A DNA stretch of 64,000 bases from an uncultured Acidobacteriia bacterium (lineage in GTDB: Bacteria; Acidobacteriota; Terriglobia; Bryobacterales; Bryobacteraceae). Positions 41,890 through 50,610 of the stretch are shown here, piece after piece (positions within the stretch are counted from its first letter, which is position 1; each line of letters opens with the position of its first letter). The translations under genes were made by a program, and so were the position numbers. The DNA lies in the NCBI GenBank assembly GCA_903851195.1, contig CAINNJ010000008.1:248001-312000 (forward strand). The letters are read 5' to 3'. The notes beneath the pieces were generated by a model that was given only the letters and a program-made list of their open reading frames with translations, was not told the origin of the DNA and did not search any database.

Positions 41890-43707
41890 GTGCTCGCGTT
41901 CGCAACAGCGGCCCTGCTGTTTCCCGCTCTGCTGTTCTCCGCCACGGTAAAACGGCCGGTTAAGGCCCCTTCCGCGACTCCCTCCGCCAGAAAACCGGCG
42001 CCTTACACGAAGCCGGCATCCGAACAGGCAATCGCGAATCGCTGGATGCAGTCGCTCACGCTGCGCGAGAAAGTGGCCCAGCTGATCGTGATTCCGTTCA
42101 ACGGGCATCCGCTGAACACAAAGACGCGCGAGTACCGCCGGTTCGTCAACCTGACGGAGCGAGAGCACGTGGGCGGACTGGTGCTGATCAATGTGCCGAA
42201 TCAGCGGCCGGGTGGCCGGGCGGATCCGATGGAAGTGGCCAATTTCCTGAACCGGATGCAGTCGCTGGCGAAGGTGCCGCTGCTTGTGGCGGGCGATTTC
42301 GAGCGGGGCGTTTCCATGCGGGTGGATTCGACTACCGTGTTCCCGCACGCGATGGCGTTCACGGCGGCGGGCGACGCGTCGCTGGAGCGCAAGGAAGGCG
42401 AGATCACCGCGAAAGAGGCGCGCGCGCTCGGCTTCCACTGGATTTTCTTTCCGGACGCCGACGTCAACAACAACCCGGATAATCCGATCATCAACATCCG
42501 TTCGTTCGGCGAGAATCCGGACGATGTCTCCGGCATGGTGAAGGCGTTTATCGAAGGCGCGCATTCGGCGCCGGCCAACGCGCGCGTTCTGGTAACGGCC
42601 AAGCACTTTCCGGGGCACGGGGACACGGCACAGGACACCCATTACGGGCTGGCGACGATTGGCGGCGACCGGGCGCGGCTCGAAAAAGTGGAGTGGGCGC
42701 CCTTCCGCGTGGCGATCCAGAGCGGGGTGGATTCGGTGATGTCCGCGCATCTGGCGGTGCCGGCGGTGGAATCGCCCGAACTGCCGGCCACGTTGTCGCC
42801 GAAACTGCTGAACGGAATCCTGCGCGACGAGATGGGCTTCAAGGGCGTGATTGTGACGGATGCCATGCAGATGGGCGGCATCGCGCAGGGGTTCCCGAAC
42901 GGGGAGGCGTCCGTGCGCGCGTTGCTGGCGGGCGCCGACGTGCTGCTGATGCCACCGGATCCCGTGGCGGCGATCAACGCCATCATGGCAGCGCTGCGCA
43001 CCGGGAGGCTGACGGCGAAACGGATCGATCAATCTGTGGCACGGGTGCTGGCGGCGAAGGCGCGGGTGGGGCTCGGCTCGAAAAAACTGGTGGATCTGGA
43101 TGCGGTGCATGAGGTGCTGAATTCGCCGGAGAGCAACGCGGTGGCGCAGCAGGTGGCGGATCGCGCCGTGACGCTGGTGCGCAACGAGAACCGGATGCTG
43201 CCGCTGCAGGCGGCGCAGTCCACCGCGTTTTTCCTGCTGGCCGAGGGCCGGAACGGCGTGGAGGGGCAGGCGATGGCGCTGGAGATCCGGAAGCGCGCGG
43301 GATCGGCCACGGTGATTCAGGTGGATGCGACGATGTCCGACGCGGATCTGCTGGCGGCGGTGCAGCATGCGGGCGACGCGCAGCAGATTGTGGTGGCGGC
43401 GTTTGCGTCGGTGGCGGCGTTTCGCGGCAATGTGCCGTTGGGCGGCGGGCTGCCGCAACTGGTGCAGAGTCTGATTGCCCTGAAGAAGCCGGTCGCGCTG
43501 GTGGCGCTGGGGAATCCTTATCTGCTGCGGGCGTTTCCGGAGGTGGCCGCTTATCTGACCGGCTACAGCACGGTGCCGCCAAGCGAAGTGGCGGCCGTGA
43601 AGGCGTTGTTCGGCGAGATCCCGATTGCGGGAAAATTGCCGGTGACGATTCCCGGTTTCGCGAAGTACGGCGACGGCATCGCCCTGCCCGCGCAGTCGCC
43701 CAAATAG
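41890..43707 (+). CDS. Glycoside hydrolase family 3 (NagZ-like)
   Basis: An exported enzyme of about 605 residues. GTG 41890 gives a signal peptide (MLAFATAALLFPALLFSA) and is the only start in the right place; the frame is open further upstream but overlaps the response-regulator gene. The GH3 catalytic domain includes GDFERGV, VTAKHFPGHGDTAQDTHYG, the NagZ-type His/Asp general-acid loop, and FKGVIVTDAMQMGGI with the nucleophile Asp. A C-terminal alpha/beta domain follows (VTLVRNENRMLPL). Homologues release N-acetylglucosamine from cell-wall or chitin fragments. It probably heads the operon with the glutaminyl cyclase. Confidence 0.9.
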   Translation: MLAFATAALLFPALLFSATVKRPVKAPSATPSARKPAPYTKPASEQAIANRWMQSLTLREKVAQLIVIPFNGHPLNTKTREYRRFVNLTEREHVGGLVLINVPNQRPGGRADPMEVANFLNRMQSLAKVPLLVAGDFERGVSMRVDSTTVFPHAMAFTAAGDASLERKEGEITAKEARALGFHWIFFPDADVNNNPDNPIINIRSFGENPDDVSGMVKAFIEGAHSAPANARVLVTAKHFPGHGDTAQDTHYGLATIGGDRARLEKVEWAPFRVAIQSGVDSVMSAHLAVPAVESPELPATLSPKLLNGILRDEMGFKGVIVTDAMQMGGIAQGFPNGEASVRALLAGADVLLMPPDPVAAINAIMAALRTGRLTAKRIDQSVARVLAAKARVGLGSKKLVDLDAVHEVLNSPESNAVAQQVADRAVTLVRNENRMLPLQAAQSTAFFLLAEGRNGVEGQAMALEIRKRAGSATVIQVDATMSDADLLAAVQHAGDAQQIVVAAFASVAAFRGNVPLGGGLPQLVQSLIALKKPVALVALGNPYLLRAFPEVAAYLTGYSTVPPSEVAAVKALFGEIPIAGKLPVTIPGFAKYGDGIALPAQSPK

Positions 43708-43737
43708 GATCCCCGGATAAGATAAAAGCTCCGCCCG

Positions 43738-44502
43738 ATGCGAATACTGATTCTTGCGATCGCCCTCGCGACCTGGTCGTGTGGAGGCAGCCCGCCGCCC
43801 GAAGTGCAGGAGTACGGATACGAAGTGGTGCACGCTTATCCGCACGACGCCGGGGCGTTCACCGAAGGCCTGTTTTATCTCGACGGTTATCTTTACGAGA
43901 GCACCGGGATGGAGCGGCAGTCGTCGGTCCGCAAGGTACGTCTGGAGACCGGCGAAGTGCTGCAGAAGCACGATCTGCCGGAGCAGTATTTCGGCGAAGG
44001 AATCGTGGCGTGGAAGGACCGGGTGATTCAGCTCACCTATAAGTCGCAGGTGGGCTTCGTGTACGACCTGGGCGGCTTTCAGGTACAGCGGCAGTTCGAG
44101 TATCCGGGCGAAGGCTGGGCCATGACGCAGGACGACAAGCGCATTATCATGAGCGACGGGACGCCGGAACTGCGCTTCTGGGATCCGGAGAGTCTCCAGG
44201 AAAAGGGCCGCGTCACGGTCACGGAGTTCGGGCAGCCGCTGAAGAACGTCAACGAGCTCGAATACATCAAAGGCGAGATCTACGCGAACGTGTGGCTGAC
44301 GAACCGCATTGTCCGCATCGATCCGGCGACGGGCAAGGTGACGGGCTCCGTCGATCTGACGGGTCTGCTGAAGGCCGGCGACTTCGTGGAAGGGCAGACG
44401 GATGTGCTCAACGGAATCGCATATGATGCGAAGGGCGATCGTTTGTTCGTCACGGGCAAACGCTGGCCCAAACTGTTCGAAATTCGCCTCGTAAAAAAAT
44501 AG
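43738..44502 (+). CDS. Glutaminyl-peptide cyclotransferase (plant/bacterial beta-propeller type)
   Basis: A 254-residue exported enzyme that converts N-terminal Gln of proteins into pyroglutamate. It belongs to the five-bladed-propeller class known from papaya and Xanthomonas. Key residues are present: AFTEGLFY (Glu43), YFGEGIVAW (Glu87), VNELEYI (Asn172-Glu173) and DVLNGIAYD. The N-terminus is a signal peptide with a possible, weak lipobox (WSC). It lies 30 bases after the GH3 gene and 10 bases before a dehydrogenase whose predicted mature N-terminus is Gln. Many exported proteins in this window begin with Gln after cleavage, so it likely serves the whole periplasm. Confidence 0.92.
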   Translation: MRILILAIALATWSCGGSPPPEVQEYGYEVVHAYPHDAGAFTEGLFYLDGYLYESTGMERQSSVRKVRLETGEVLQKHDLPEQYFGEGIVAWKDRVIQLTYKSQVGFVYDLGGFQVQRQFEYPGEGWAMTQDDKRIIMSDGTPELRFWDPESLQEKGRVTVTEFGQPLKNVNELEYIKGEIYANVWLTNRIVRIDPATGKVTGSVDLTGLLKAGDFVEGQTDVLNGIAYDAKGDRLFVTGKRWPKLFEIRLVKK

Positions 44503-44512
44503 GAGTTTCCCG

Positions 44513-46822
44513 ATGCCGATCAAGGCCGCGGCCCTGTGCTGCGTGGTTTTCGCCGTCCCCGCGCTGGCGCAGAATTCGCATCCGGCGGGTCAGGACATGA
44601 CGCCCGGACAGCGGCTTTTCGTGGACAACTGTTCCACGTGTCACGGCGCGGATGCCAAAGGCGCGCGCGGGCCGGATCTCACATCCGGCAAGTGGCTGCA
44701 CGGCAGCAGCGCGGCCGAGATTGCGCGCAATATCCACGACGGTATCGCGGGCACGGGTATGCCGGCGGTTCCGTTGCCGGATAACCAGCCGCGGCTGATT
44801 GCCGACTGGCTGCTGGCGATTACGCGCGGCTCGGACGAACAAGCCGCGGGGGATGTGAACGCGGGGCGCGCGGTGTTCTTCGGCGCGGGTGGCTGTTCGG
44901 GCTGCCATGCGGTGCAGGGCGCGGGGCGCGGGTTCGGACCGGATCTGACGGCGATCGGGCAACAACGGTCGGTGGCGGATCTGACGCGGGCGATCACGCA
45001 GCCCGGGGAGAACGCGCGCGGGGGCAATCGCGGCGCGGAAGTGAAAACGGCGGACGGCAAGACCGTGCGCGGCGCCATCGTCATGGAGAATTCGTTCTCT
45101 CTTTACCTGCGGGACAGCGCGGAGAAGCTTTATCTGTTATCGAAGGCGGAGATTCGGTCGCGGCAGGATGTGAAGTCGCTGATGCCGAAGATCGCGCTGG
45201 AGCCAAAGCAGGTGAACGATCTGGTGGCGTTCCTGAAGCAGCCTTCGGGCGTGGAACACGATCTTTCCGTCTGGAAGCCGGCGGACGATTTCAACGTCAC
45301 CTGGGACCGCCTGAAGAACTCCGCCGCCGAGCCGCGCAACTGGCTGCACTACTGGGGCGACCTGCAGGGGACGCACTACAGCGGGCTGCAAGCGATCACG
45401 CCCGCCAATGTTTCGAAGCTCGCCGCGCAGTGGACGTACCAGTTTGGCGGCGGCAACGTGGAAGTGACGCCGCTGGTGGTGGACGGTCTGATGTTCGTGA
45501 CGGGTCCGCGCGACAACGCGGCCGCGCTGGATGCACGCACGGGGACACCGATCTGGCGGTACCGGCGACCACTGCCTGAGTTCCACGCGAACTGCACGGT
45601 GTCGACCAACCGCGGCTTCGCGGTGCTGGGCGACCGGCTGTTTCTGGGCACGCTCGACACGCATCTGGTTTCGCTCGACGCGAAGAGCGGGCGGGTGATC
45701 TGGGACATTGCGGTGGACGACTACAAGGTCGGCTTCTCGATCACCCATGCGCCGCTGGTGGTGGGCGATAAGATCATCGTCGGCGTGACGGCGGGCGAGT
45801 GCGCGCTTTATGGGTTCCTGGACGCGTATGACGCGAAGACCGGGAAGCGGCTGTGGCGGGTGCAATCCATCGCGCAGCCGGGGGATCCGAACCGCGCGAC
45901 GTGGGCGGGCAAGTCGGCCGAAACGGGCGGCGGGCCGACGTGGATGACCGGCACCTACGACCCGGAGACCGACACCATTTTCTGGGGCACCGGGAACCCC
46001 TCGCCCGATTACAACGGTTCGGTTCGGGAGGGCGATAACCTCTACACGAACTGCGTGCTGGCTCTGGATCCGGCGACGGGCCGCCGCAAGTGGTTCTTCC
46101 AGTTCACCCCGCACGACACGCACGACTGGGACGCCTCGGAGACGCCGGTGCTGATCGATGCAGTGTTCCAGGGCAAGCCGCGCAAGCTGCTGCTGCATGC
46201 CGACCGCAACGCGTTTTTCTACGTGCTGGACCGCGAGACCGGCGAGTTCCTGCTGGGCAAGCCGTTCACGCGGCAGACCTGGGCGAAGGGCCTGGACGCG
46301 AAGGGCCGGCCCATCGTGATTCCCAACACGGACCCGACGCCCGAGGGCAATTACGTCTGTCCCGATGCGACGGGAGGCACGAACTGGGATTCGCCCAGTT
46401 ACGATCCGAAGACGAAACTGCTGTATATCGGCGCACGGGATTCCTGCGCGATTTACAAGAGCGTCACGAAGCCTCCCGTGCCCGGCGCGCCGTACACGGG
46501 GACGGGCGATCAGGCGGATGAATCGATCGGCGGCAAGGGCGTGTTAACGGCCATCGATCCCTTTACCGGGGATGTTCGCTGGAAGTACACGCTGCAGCAG
46601 GGTTCGGCTTCGGCGGGCGTGCTGGGGACGGCGGGGGGCGTGTTGTTTGCGGCGTCGAAGGAAGGGTTTTTGCTGGGGCTCGACGCGCGGGCCGGGAAGC
46701 TGCTTTGGAAGTACCAGACAGGGTCTGAGATTCGTGCTTCGCCGATGGCTTTTGCGGTGGACGGGAAGCAGTACGTGGCGATTGCGAACGACGCGGCGTT
46801 GATGGTTTTCGCTCTGCCTTAG
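44513..46822 (+). CDS. PQQ-dependent quinohaemoprotein dehydrogenase with two cytochrome c domains
   Basis: A 769-residue periplasmic enzyme. The signal peptide ends ALA|Q20. Two cytochrome c motifs lie at the N-terminus (CSTCH 40-44, CSGCH 128-132), an inverted order compared with the usual C-terminal cytochrome of quinohaemoprotein alcohol dehydrogenases. From about residue 265 there is an eight-bladed PQQ propeller with tryptophan-docking repeats such as LDARTGTPIWRYRR and LDAKSGRVIWD. The stretch HDTHDWDASETPVL contains the catalytic Asp. No adjacent Cys-Cys pair of classical alcohol dehydrogenases is seen. An AGGAG lies eight bases before the ATG. Confidence 0.9.
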   Translation: MPIKAAALCCVVFAVPALAQNSHPAGQDMTPGQRLFVDNCSTCHGADAKGARGPDLTSGKWLHGSSAAEIARNIHDGIAGTGMPAVPLPDNQPRLIADWLLAITRGSDEQAAGDVNAGRAVFFGAGGCSGCHAVQGAGRGFGPDLTAIGQQRSVADLTRAITQPGENARGGNRGAEVKTADGKTVRGAIVMENSFSLYLRDSAEKLYLLSKAEIRSRQDVKSLMPKIALEPKQVNDLVAFLKQPSGVEHDLSVWKPADDFNVTWDRLKNSAAEPRNWLHYWGDLQGTHYSGLQAITPANVSKLAAQWTYQFGGGNVEVTPLVVDGLMFVTGPRDNAAALDARTGTPIWRYRRPLPEFHANCTVSTNRGFAVLGDRLFLGTLDTHLVSLDAKSGRVIWDIAVDDYKVGFSITHAPLVVGDKIIVGVTAGECALYGFLDAYDAKTGKRLWRVQSIAQPGDPNRATWAGKSAETGGGPTWMTGTYDPETDTIFWGTGNPSPDYNGSVREGDNLYTNCVLALDPATGRRKWFFQFTPHDTHDWDASETPVLIDAVFQGKPRKLLLHADRNAFFYVLDRETGEFLLGKPFTRQTWAKGLDAKGRPIVIPNTDPTPEGNYVCPDATGGTNWDSPSYDPKTKLLYIGARDSCAIYKSVTKPPVPGAPYTGTGDQADESIGGKGVLTAIDPFTGDVRWKYTLQQGSASAGVLGTAGGVLFAASKEGFLLGLDARAGKLLWKYQTGSEIRASPMAFAVDGKQYVAIANDAALMVFALP

Positions 46823-47130
46823 CGGCGCAGGAGCACGATTCCCGCGGTTACCAGAATAACGGCCAGGATGCGGACCGGCGTGGCGGGTTCGGAGAAGATC
46901 CAGATGCCCAACAGGAACGCCAGCACCGCTTCGAGGCCGAGCACGGCGATATAGGTCACACCCATTTCGGCTTCGCGCATGGCAAGCGCCTGGAGCGCCG
47001 CGCCCGCGCAGAACAGGGCGAACACGGAGAGAGACGGCCAGAAGCGCGTCAGCCCTTCCGAGAGCTTCATGCCGACGCCGCCCAGCGTAAATGCCAGCGC
47101 GGCGCCGGTGGAAAGCAGGAAGGACCGCAA
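46819..47130 (-). CDS. SMR-family small membrane protein lacking Glu14
   Basis: A 103-residue four-helix membrane protein aligning without gaps to EmrE-type small multidrug transporters (for example MKLSEGLTRFWPS matches the conserved region after TM1). The residue corresponding to the essential proton/drug-binding Glu14 is Phe14, and an acidic residue, Glu67, appears in TM3 (VLGLEAVLAF) where EmrE has Gly. TTG 47130 starts it three bases after the phosphatase-like gene. It may be a flippase-like or otherwise re-purposed SMR protein; transport activity cannot be assumed. Confidence 0.8.
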   Translation of the reverse strand: MRSFLLSTGAALAFTLGGVGMKLSEGLTRFWPSLSVFALFCAGAALQALAMREAEMGVTYIAVLGLEAVLAFLLGIWIFSEPATPVRILAVILVTAGIVLLRR

Positions 47131-47133
47131 GGC

Positions 47134-47547
47134 TCAGACCTTTTTCTGGCGAGTCTGTTCGCGGCGGAGGCGGAGGATCAGCTGCATGACGCGCTCCTCG
47201 ATATCGCCGCGAATTTTGCGGTAAACCTCGGCGGAATTCAGGTACGGATCCTGCACCTTCCACTCCAGCAGTTCTTTCGGCTGCTTGCCGGGCAGGCGAA
47301 AACCCGACATATTGACGACGATGTCGTACTGGTCCGCGCCGAAGGGATCGTAGGGCATGGGGACGTGCTTCGAGACATCCACGTTCAGCTCGTCCATGAT
47401 CGCGACGGTTTCCTTCACGATGGAGGGCACCGGTGAGAGGCCCGCGCTGCGCGCGATCAGAACGTCACTGCCGTATTTGTTGGCGAAGCCTTCCGCCATG
47501 GGACTTCTGCACGTATTGCCGATGCAGACGAACAGAACCCGTTTCAC
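47134..47547 (-). CDS. Low-molecular-weight phosphatase / arsenate-reductase-fold protein
   Basis: A 137-residue protein of the LMW protein tyrosine phosphatase fold. The P-loop CIGNTCRS (Cys8-Arg14) is complete, and a general-acid Asp is present in KVQDPYL. It could dephosphorylate proteins or reduce arsenate. No other arsenic gene lies nearby, and a third Cys for disulphide cycling is missing, which favours phosphatase activity. The start ATG overlaps the pdxT stop (ATGA). Confidence 0.87.
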   Translation of the reverse strand: MKRVLFVCIGNTCRSPMAEGFANKYGSDVLIARSAGLSPVPSIVKETVAIMDELNVDVSKHVPMPYDPFGADQYDIVVNMSGFRLPGKQPKELLEWKVQDPYLNSAEVYRKIRGDIEERVMQLILRLRREQTRQKKV

Positions 47548-48125
47548 AGCTTGCTGAGGAATAATTTGTGTACCCTCGAATCCATTGTCAGTTCCGGATG
47601 GAAGGTCGCGATCAGATACTTCCCCTGCTCCACCAGCACCGGATTACCATGGTACTCCGCGAGCACCTTCACCCCGGGGCCGGCGCGGCGAATGATGGGC
47701 GCGCGAATGAAGACGGCTTCCAGATCGTCGCCGCCGGCGCGCTCCCGGAATTCCGCTTCCGGCGTGATGTGGGCGACGCGGCTGTCGATCTGCCTTCCGT
47801 AGGCGTTGCGCTCCACCGTCAGATCGACGGCGCCGAAGCTTTCCTGCGCGGGGTTGCACACTTCATTGGCGAGAAGAATGGCTCCGGCGCAGGTGCCGAA
47901 GACCGGCTTCTCGCCGATGAAGCGACGCAGCGGTTCCTTGAGGTCCATCAGGTTGAGGAGCTTGAGCATGGTGGTGCTCTCGCCCCCCGGAATCACGAGG
48001 CCGTCGACGGACTCCAGTTCCGAAGCCGTGCGCACCTGCACGGCCTCGGCGCCGGCGCGCACGAGAGCTTTCTCGTGCGCTTCGAAATCCCCCTGCAGCG
48101 CGAGCACGCCGACACGTTTTTTCAC
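47544..48125 (-). CDS. pdxT: Pyridoxal 5'-phosphate synthase, glutaminase subunit
   Basis: A 193-residue class-I glutaminase that feeds ammonia to PdxS. It begins MKKRVGVLALQGDFEAHEKA, contains GLVIPGGESTTM, the nucleophile Cys in FGTCAGAILLA, and His/Glu in TFHPELT. GTG 48125 is the right start, giving the usual length; it lies five bases after the pdxS stop. It forms with PdxS the two-protein vitamin B6 synthase. The next gene overlaps by four bases. Confidence 0.96.
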   Translation of the reverse strand: MKKRVGVLALQGDFEAHEKALVRAGAEAVQVRTASELESVDGLVIPGGESTTMLKLLNLMDLKEPLRRFIGEKPVFGTCAGAILLANEVCNPAQESFGAVDLTVERNAYGRQIDSRVAHITPEAEFRERAGGDDLEAVFIRAPIIRRAGPGVKVLAEYHGNPVLVEQGKYLIATFHPELTMDSRVHKLFLSKL

Positions 48126-48130
48126 CTTGC

Positions 48131-49018
48131 CTACCAGCCCCGGGTCTGCATCAGTTCGCCCTCGGGCAGCTTCGAAATATCGAGGCCGGGCATGGCCATG
48201 CCGAGTTCTTCGCTGGCTTCGAGCAGCTTCTGCGGGTCTTTGTAGTAAGTGGTGGCTTTCACGATGGCTTTGGCGCGCGCTTCGGGGTCGGAACTCTTGA
48301 AGATGCCGGAGCCGACGAAGACCGCTTCGGCGCCCAGGTTCAGCACCAGCGCGGCATCGGCCGGAGTGGCAATGCCGCCCGCCGAGAAGTTCGGCACCGG
48401 GAGTTTGCCGTGCTCGGCGACCCATTCCACCAGGTCGAGCGGCGCGCCCAGAATCTTCGCTTCATGCACCAGTTCCTCCTTGCCGAGGATGGTGAGGTGC
48501 CGCATTTCCTTCACGATGGTGCGGATGTGGCGCACCGCTTCCACGATGTTGCCGGAGCCCGCTTCACCCTTGGTGCGGATCATGGCCGCGCCTTCCGCGA
48601 TGCGCCGCAGGGCTTCGCCCAGGTTGCGCGCGCCGCAGACGAAGGGCACGGAGAAGTCTTTCTTCAGAATGTGGTGCTCTTCATCGGCCGGCGTGAGCAC
48701 TTCGCTTTCGTCGATGTAATCGACGCCGAGGGCTTCGAGGATGCGGGCTTCGGAGAAGTGGCCGATGCGGGCTTTGGCCATGACGGGGATGGAGACGGAC
48801 GCCATGATCTCCCGGATGATGCTCACCGGAGACATGCGGGCGACGCCGCCTTCCTTGCGGATATCGGAGGGCACGCGTTCGAGAGCCATGACGGCGCAGG
48901 CGCCCGCGCGTTCCGCGATTACGGCCTGCTCGGCGTTGACGACGTCCATAATCACGCCGCCCTTGAGCATTTCGGCCAGGCCGACTTTGAGCCGGAATTG
49001 TTCGTTGTCGAGAATCAT
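48131..49018 (-). CDS. pdxS: Pyridoxal 5'-phosphate synthase, synthase subunit
   Basis: A 295-residue TIM-barrel enzyme that makes PLP from ribose 5-phosphate, glyceraldehyde 3-phosphate and ammonia. Motifs include [40 protein letters not shown] with the first catalytic lysine, [14 protein letters not shown] with the second catalytic lysine just before it (TKGE), and [12 protein letters not shown]. It is complete. The upstream MocR regulator is on the same strand with a gap of 47 bases. Confidence 0.97.
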   Translation of the reverse strand: MILDNEQFRLKVGLAEMLKGGVIMDVVNAEQAVIAERAGACAVMALERVPSDIRKEGGVARMSPVSIIREIMASVSIPVMAKARIGHFSEARILEALGVDYIDESEVLTPADEEHHILKKDFSVPFVCGARNLGEALRRIAEGAAMIRTKGEAGSGNIVEAVRHIRTIVKEMRHLTILGKEELVHEAKILGAPLDLVEWVAEHGKLPVPNFSAGGIATPADAALVLNLGAEAVFVGSGIFKSSDPEARAKAIVKATTYYKDPQKLLEASEELGMAMPGLDISKLPEGELMQTRGW

Positions 49019-49065
49019 CTTTTTGTCTCCTGTCGTTTTTTAAAAACTCTTAAACCGAATAAACG

Positions 49066-50511
49066 TCAAACCATGGCCAGCGTCGGCCTGGACGCTTCTT
49101 CGCGCGGAACTCCCGCGTTGCCGATTACCCCGCCCAGCAGTTCGATGCCGCGGCGAATTTCGTTTGGTTCGAGGCCCGCGAAACTCAGGCGCAGGCCGGA
49201 ATCGAGCGGTCTGGAAACCGAAAAATAACGGCCTGGCAGATAATCCACGCCGGCCTGTTGCGCGAGGCCACGCAATGCGCTGGCATCGAGGCCATCCGGC
49301 AGGTCGAGCCAGAGATTCATGCCCCCGTTGGGCAGCGTGAATTTGCAGGCGGAGAGATGTTTGCGCGCGGCCTGTTCGACGGCCCGCAGGCGCTCTTTGC
49401 CGGCGGCGATCATCTTCGCCTGGTGGGCTTCGAGCGGTCCGCTTTCGGCGAACTGCAACAGAAAAGCCTGGGAGAGCTGGTCGGTGTGGAGGTCCGCCAG
49501 CTGCTTGAGTTCGGTGGCGCGGGCGATCACGGGTTTGGGCGCGATGATCCAGCCGCAGCGCATGCCGGGAAAAGCGATTTTCGAGAAGCTGCCGAGCAGA
49601 ATGACGTTCGGATCGAGCGATTTGAGGCGCGGCAGTTCGCCGCCGGCGTAGGCGAGTTCGCTATAGATATCGTTCTCGATGACGATCGCGCCGGCCGCGC
49701 GGGTCAGGCTCAGGATCAGTTTGCGGGCCGCGGCGGGGATGGTGGCGCCAGTGGGATTCTGGAACGACGGCGTCAGCACGATCACCTTCGCGCCCGCTTC
49801 CAGAGCCTGCCGGAGCGAGTAGAGATCCACTCCTTCCGGCGTCATCTGCAGGCCGATGAGTTCCGCGCCGCCTTCGAGGAAAAGATTCCGCAGGCCGGGG
49901 TAGACGGGTTCTTCCAGCGCGACTTTCACGCCGGGACGGACCAGAGCGCGCCGAAGCAGGTCCACGGCCTGCTGGCAGCCGTTGGTGATGAGGATGTCGT
50001 CGGTTTCGCGCGCCAGACCGGAGCGGCGAAGCAGGAAGGCGCGGAGCGGTTCGTAGCCGCCGGGCGAGCCCAGCTGGAGCAGGGAGCGCAGCCGGTCGCT
50101 GCGCAAAACCTCCTCACAGCACTCGCGGAATTCCTTTACCGGAAAAAGTTTTTCAGAAGGCCGGGATGCCGAGAAATTGATGAGGCCGGGGCGGGAGGAA
50201 CCCATCGGCGTGGCGACGGACGGGGTGAGCGCGCGGGACCAGTTCACCGTTTCGGTTTCCCGCTGCGGGGCGCCGCAGACGAAGCTTCCCCGCCCTACCG
50301 AACCTTTGATCAGGCCATCGCCCTCCAAAAGCTCGTACGCGGCGGAGACGGTGGTCCGGTTCAGTCCAAGTTGACCAGCCAATTCGCGGGTCGGAGGCAG
50401 CCGGTCACCGGGCAAGAGATCGCCGTTCCCGATCAAAGTCTGGAGATATCCCCCTAACTGACGGTACAGTGGTACGTCCGAATTGAGATCCAGCTCCGGG
50501 CGGATGTCCAT
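49066..50511 (-). CDS. MocR-family regulator (GntR HTH fused to aminotransferase), PdxR-like
   Basis: A 481-residue regulator. Residues 1-75 are a winged-helix GntR domain (VPLYRQLGGYLQTLIGNGDL, LGLNRTTVSAAYELLEGDG). The rest is a type-I aminotransferase fold with the PLP lysine in LLGSFSKIAFPGMRCGW and conserved NPTGA and YSELAY. ATG 50511 is the only sensible start. Its place next to pdxS-pdxT suggests a PdxR role, sensing PLP to control B6 synthesis. A candidate operator lies in the 99-base divergent region just upstream. Confidence 0.9.
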   Translation of the reverse strand: MDIRPELDLNSDVPLYRQLGGYLQTLIGNGDLLPGDRLPPTRELAGQLGLNRTTVSAAYELLEGDGLIKGSVGRGSFVCGAPQRETETVNWSRALTPSVATPMGSSRPGLINFSASRPSEKLFPVKEFRECCEEVLRSDRLRSLLQLGSPGGYEPLRAFLLRRSGLARETDDILITNGCQQAVDLLRRALVRPGVKVALEEPVYPGLRNLFLEGGAELIGLQMTPEGVDLYSLRQALEAGAKVIVLTPSFQNPTGATIPAAARKLILSLTRAAGAIVIENDIYSELAYAGGELPRLKSLDPNVILLGSFSKIAFPGMRCGWIIAPKPVIARATELKQLADLHTDQLSQAFLLQFAESGPLEAHQAKMIAAGKERLRAVEQAARKHLSACKFTLPNGGMNLWLDLPDGLDASALRGLAQQAGVDYLPGRYFSVSRPLDSGLRLSFAGLEPNEIRRGIELLGGVIGNAGVPREEASRPTLAMV

Positions 50512-50533
50512 CTCGCGCTCAGTGTAGCATGCC

Positions 50534-50563
50534 AAATTGGACTGGCCAACTGTCAGCCAATTT
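50534..50563. promoter_or_regulatory. Candidate operator of the MocR regulator
   Basis: Inverted repeat AAATTGG (50534-50540) and CCAATTT (50557-50563) in the divergent space between the MocR gene and the Rid-like gene. The interior contains further TTGG/CCAA half-matches. The position, 23 bases upstream of the regulator ATG, fits autoregulation; the assignment is inference. Confidence 0.45.
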
Positions 50564-50610
50564 TCGTGAAGTGGACTGCCCCGGCCTCTCCCGCTAGAAT
50601 TGAAAAACGA

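Noticed and set aside
41572-44523. A 983-codon minus-strand frame opposite GH3 and glutaminyl cyclase
   Set aside because: Composition is Arg/His-rich without recognisable motifs and the opposite strand holds two well-defined enzymes.
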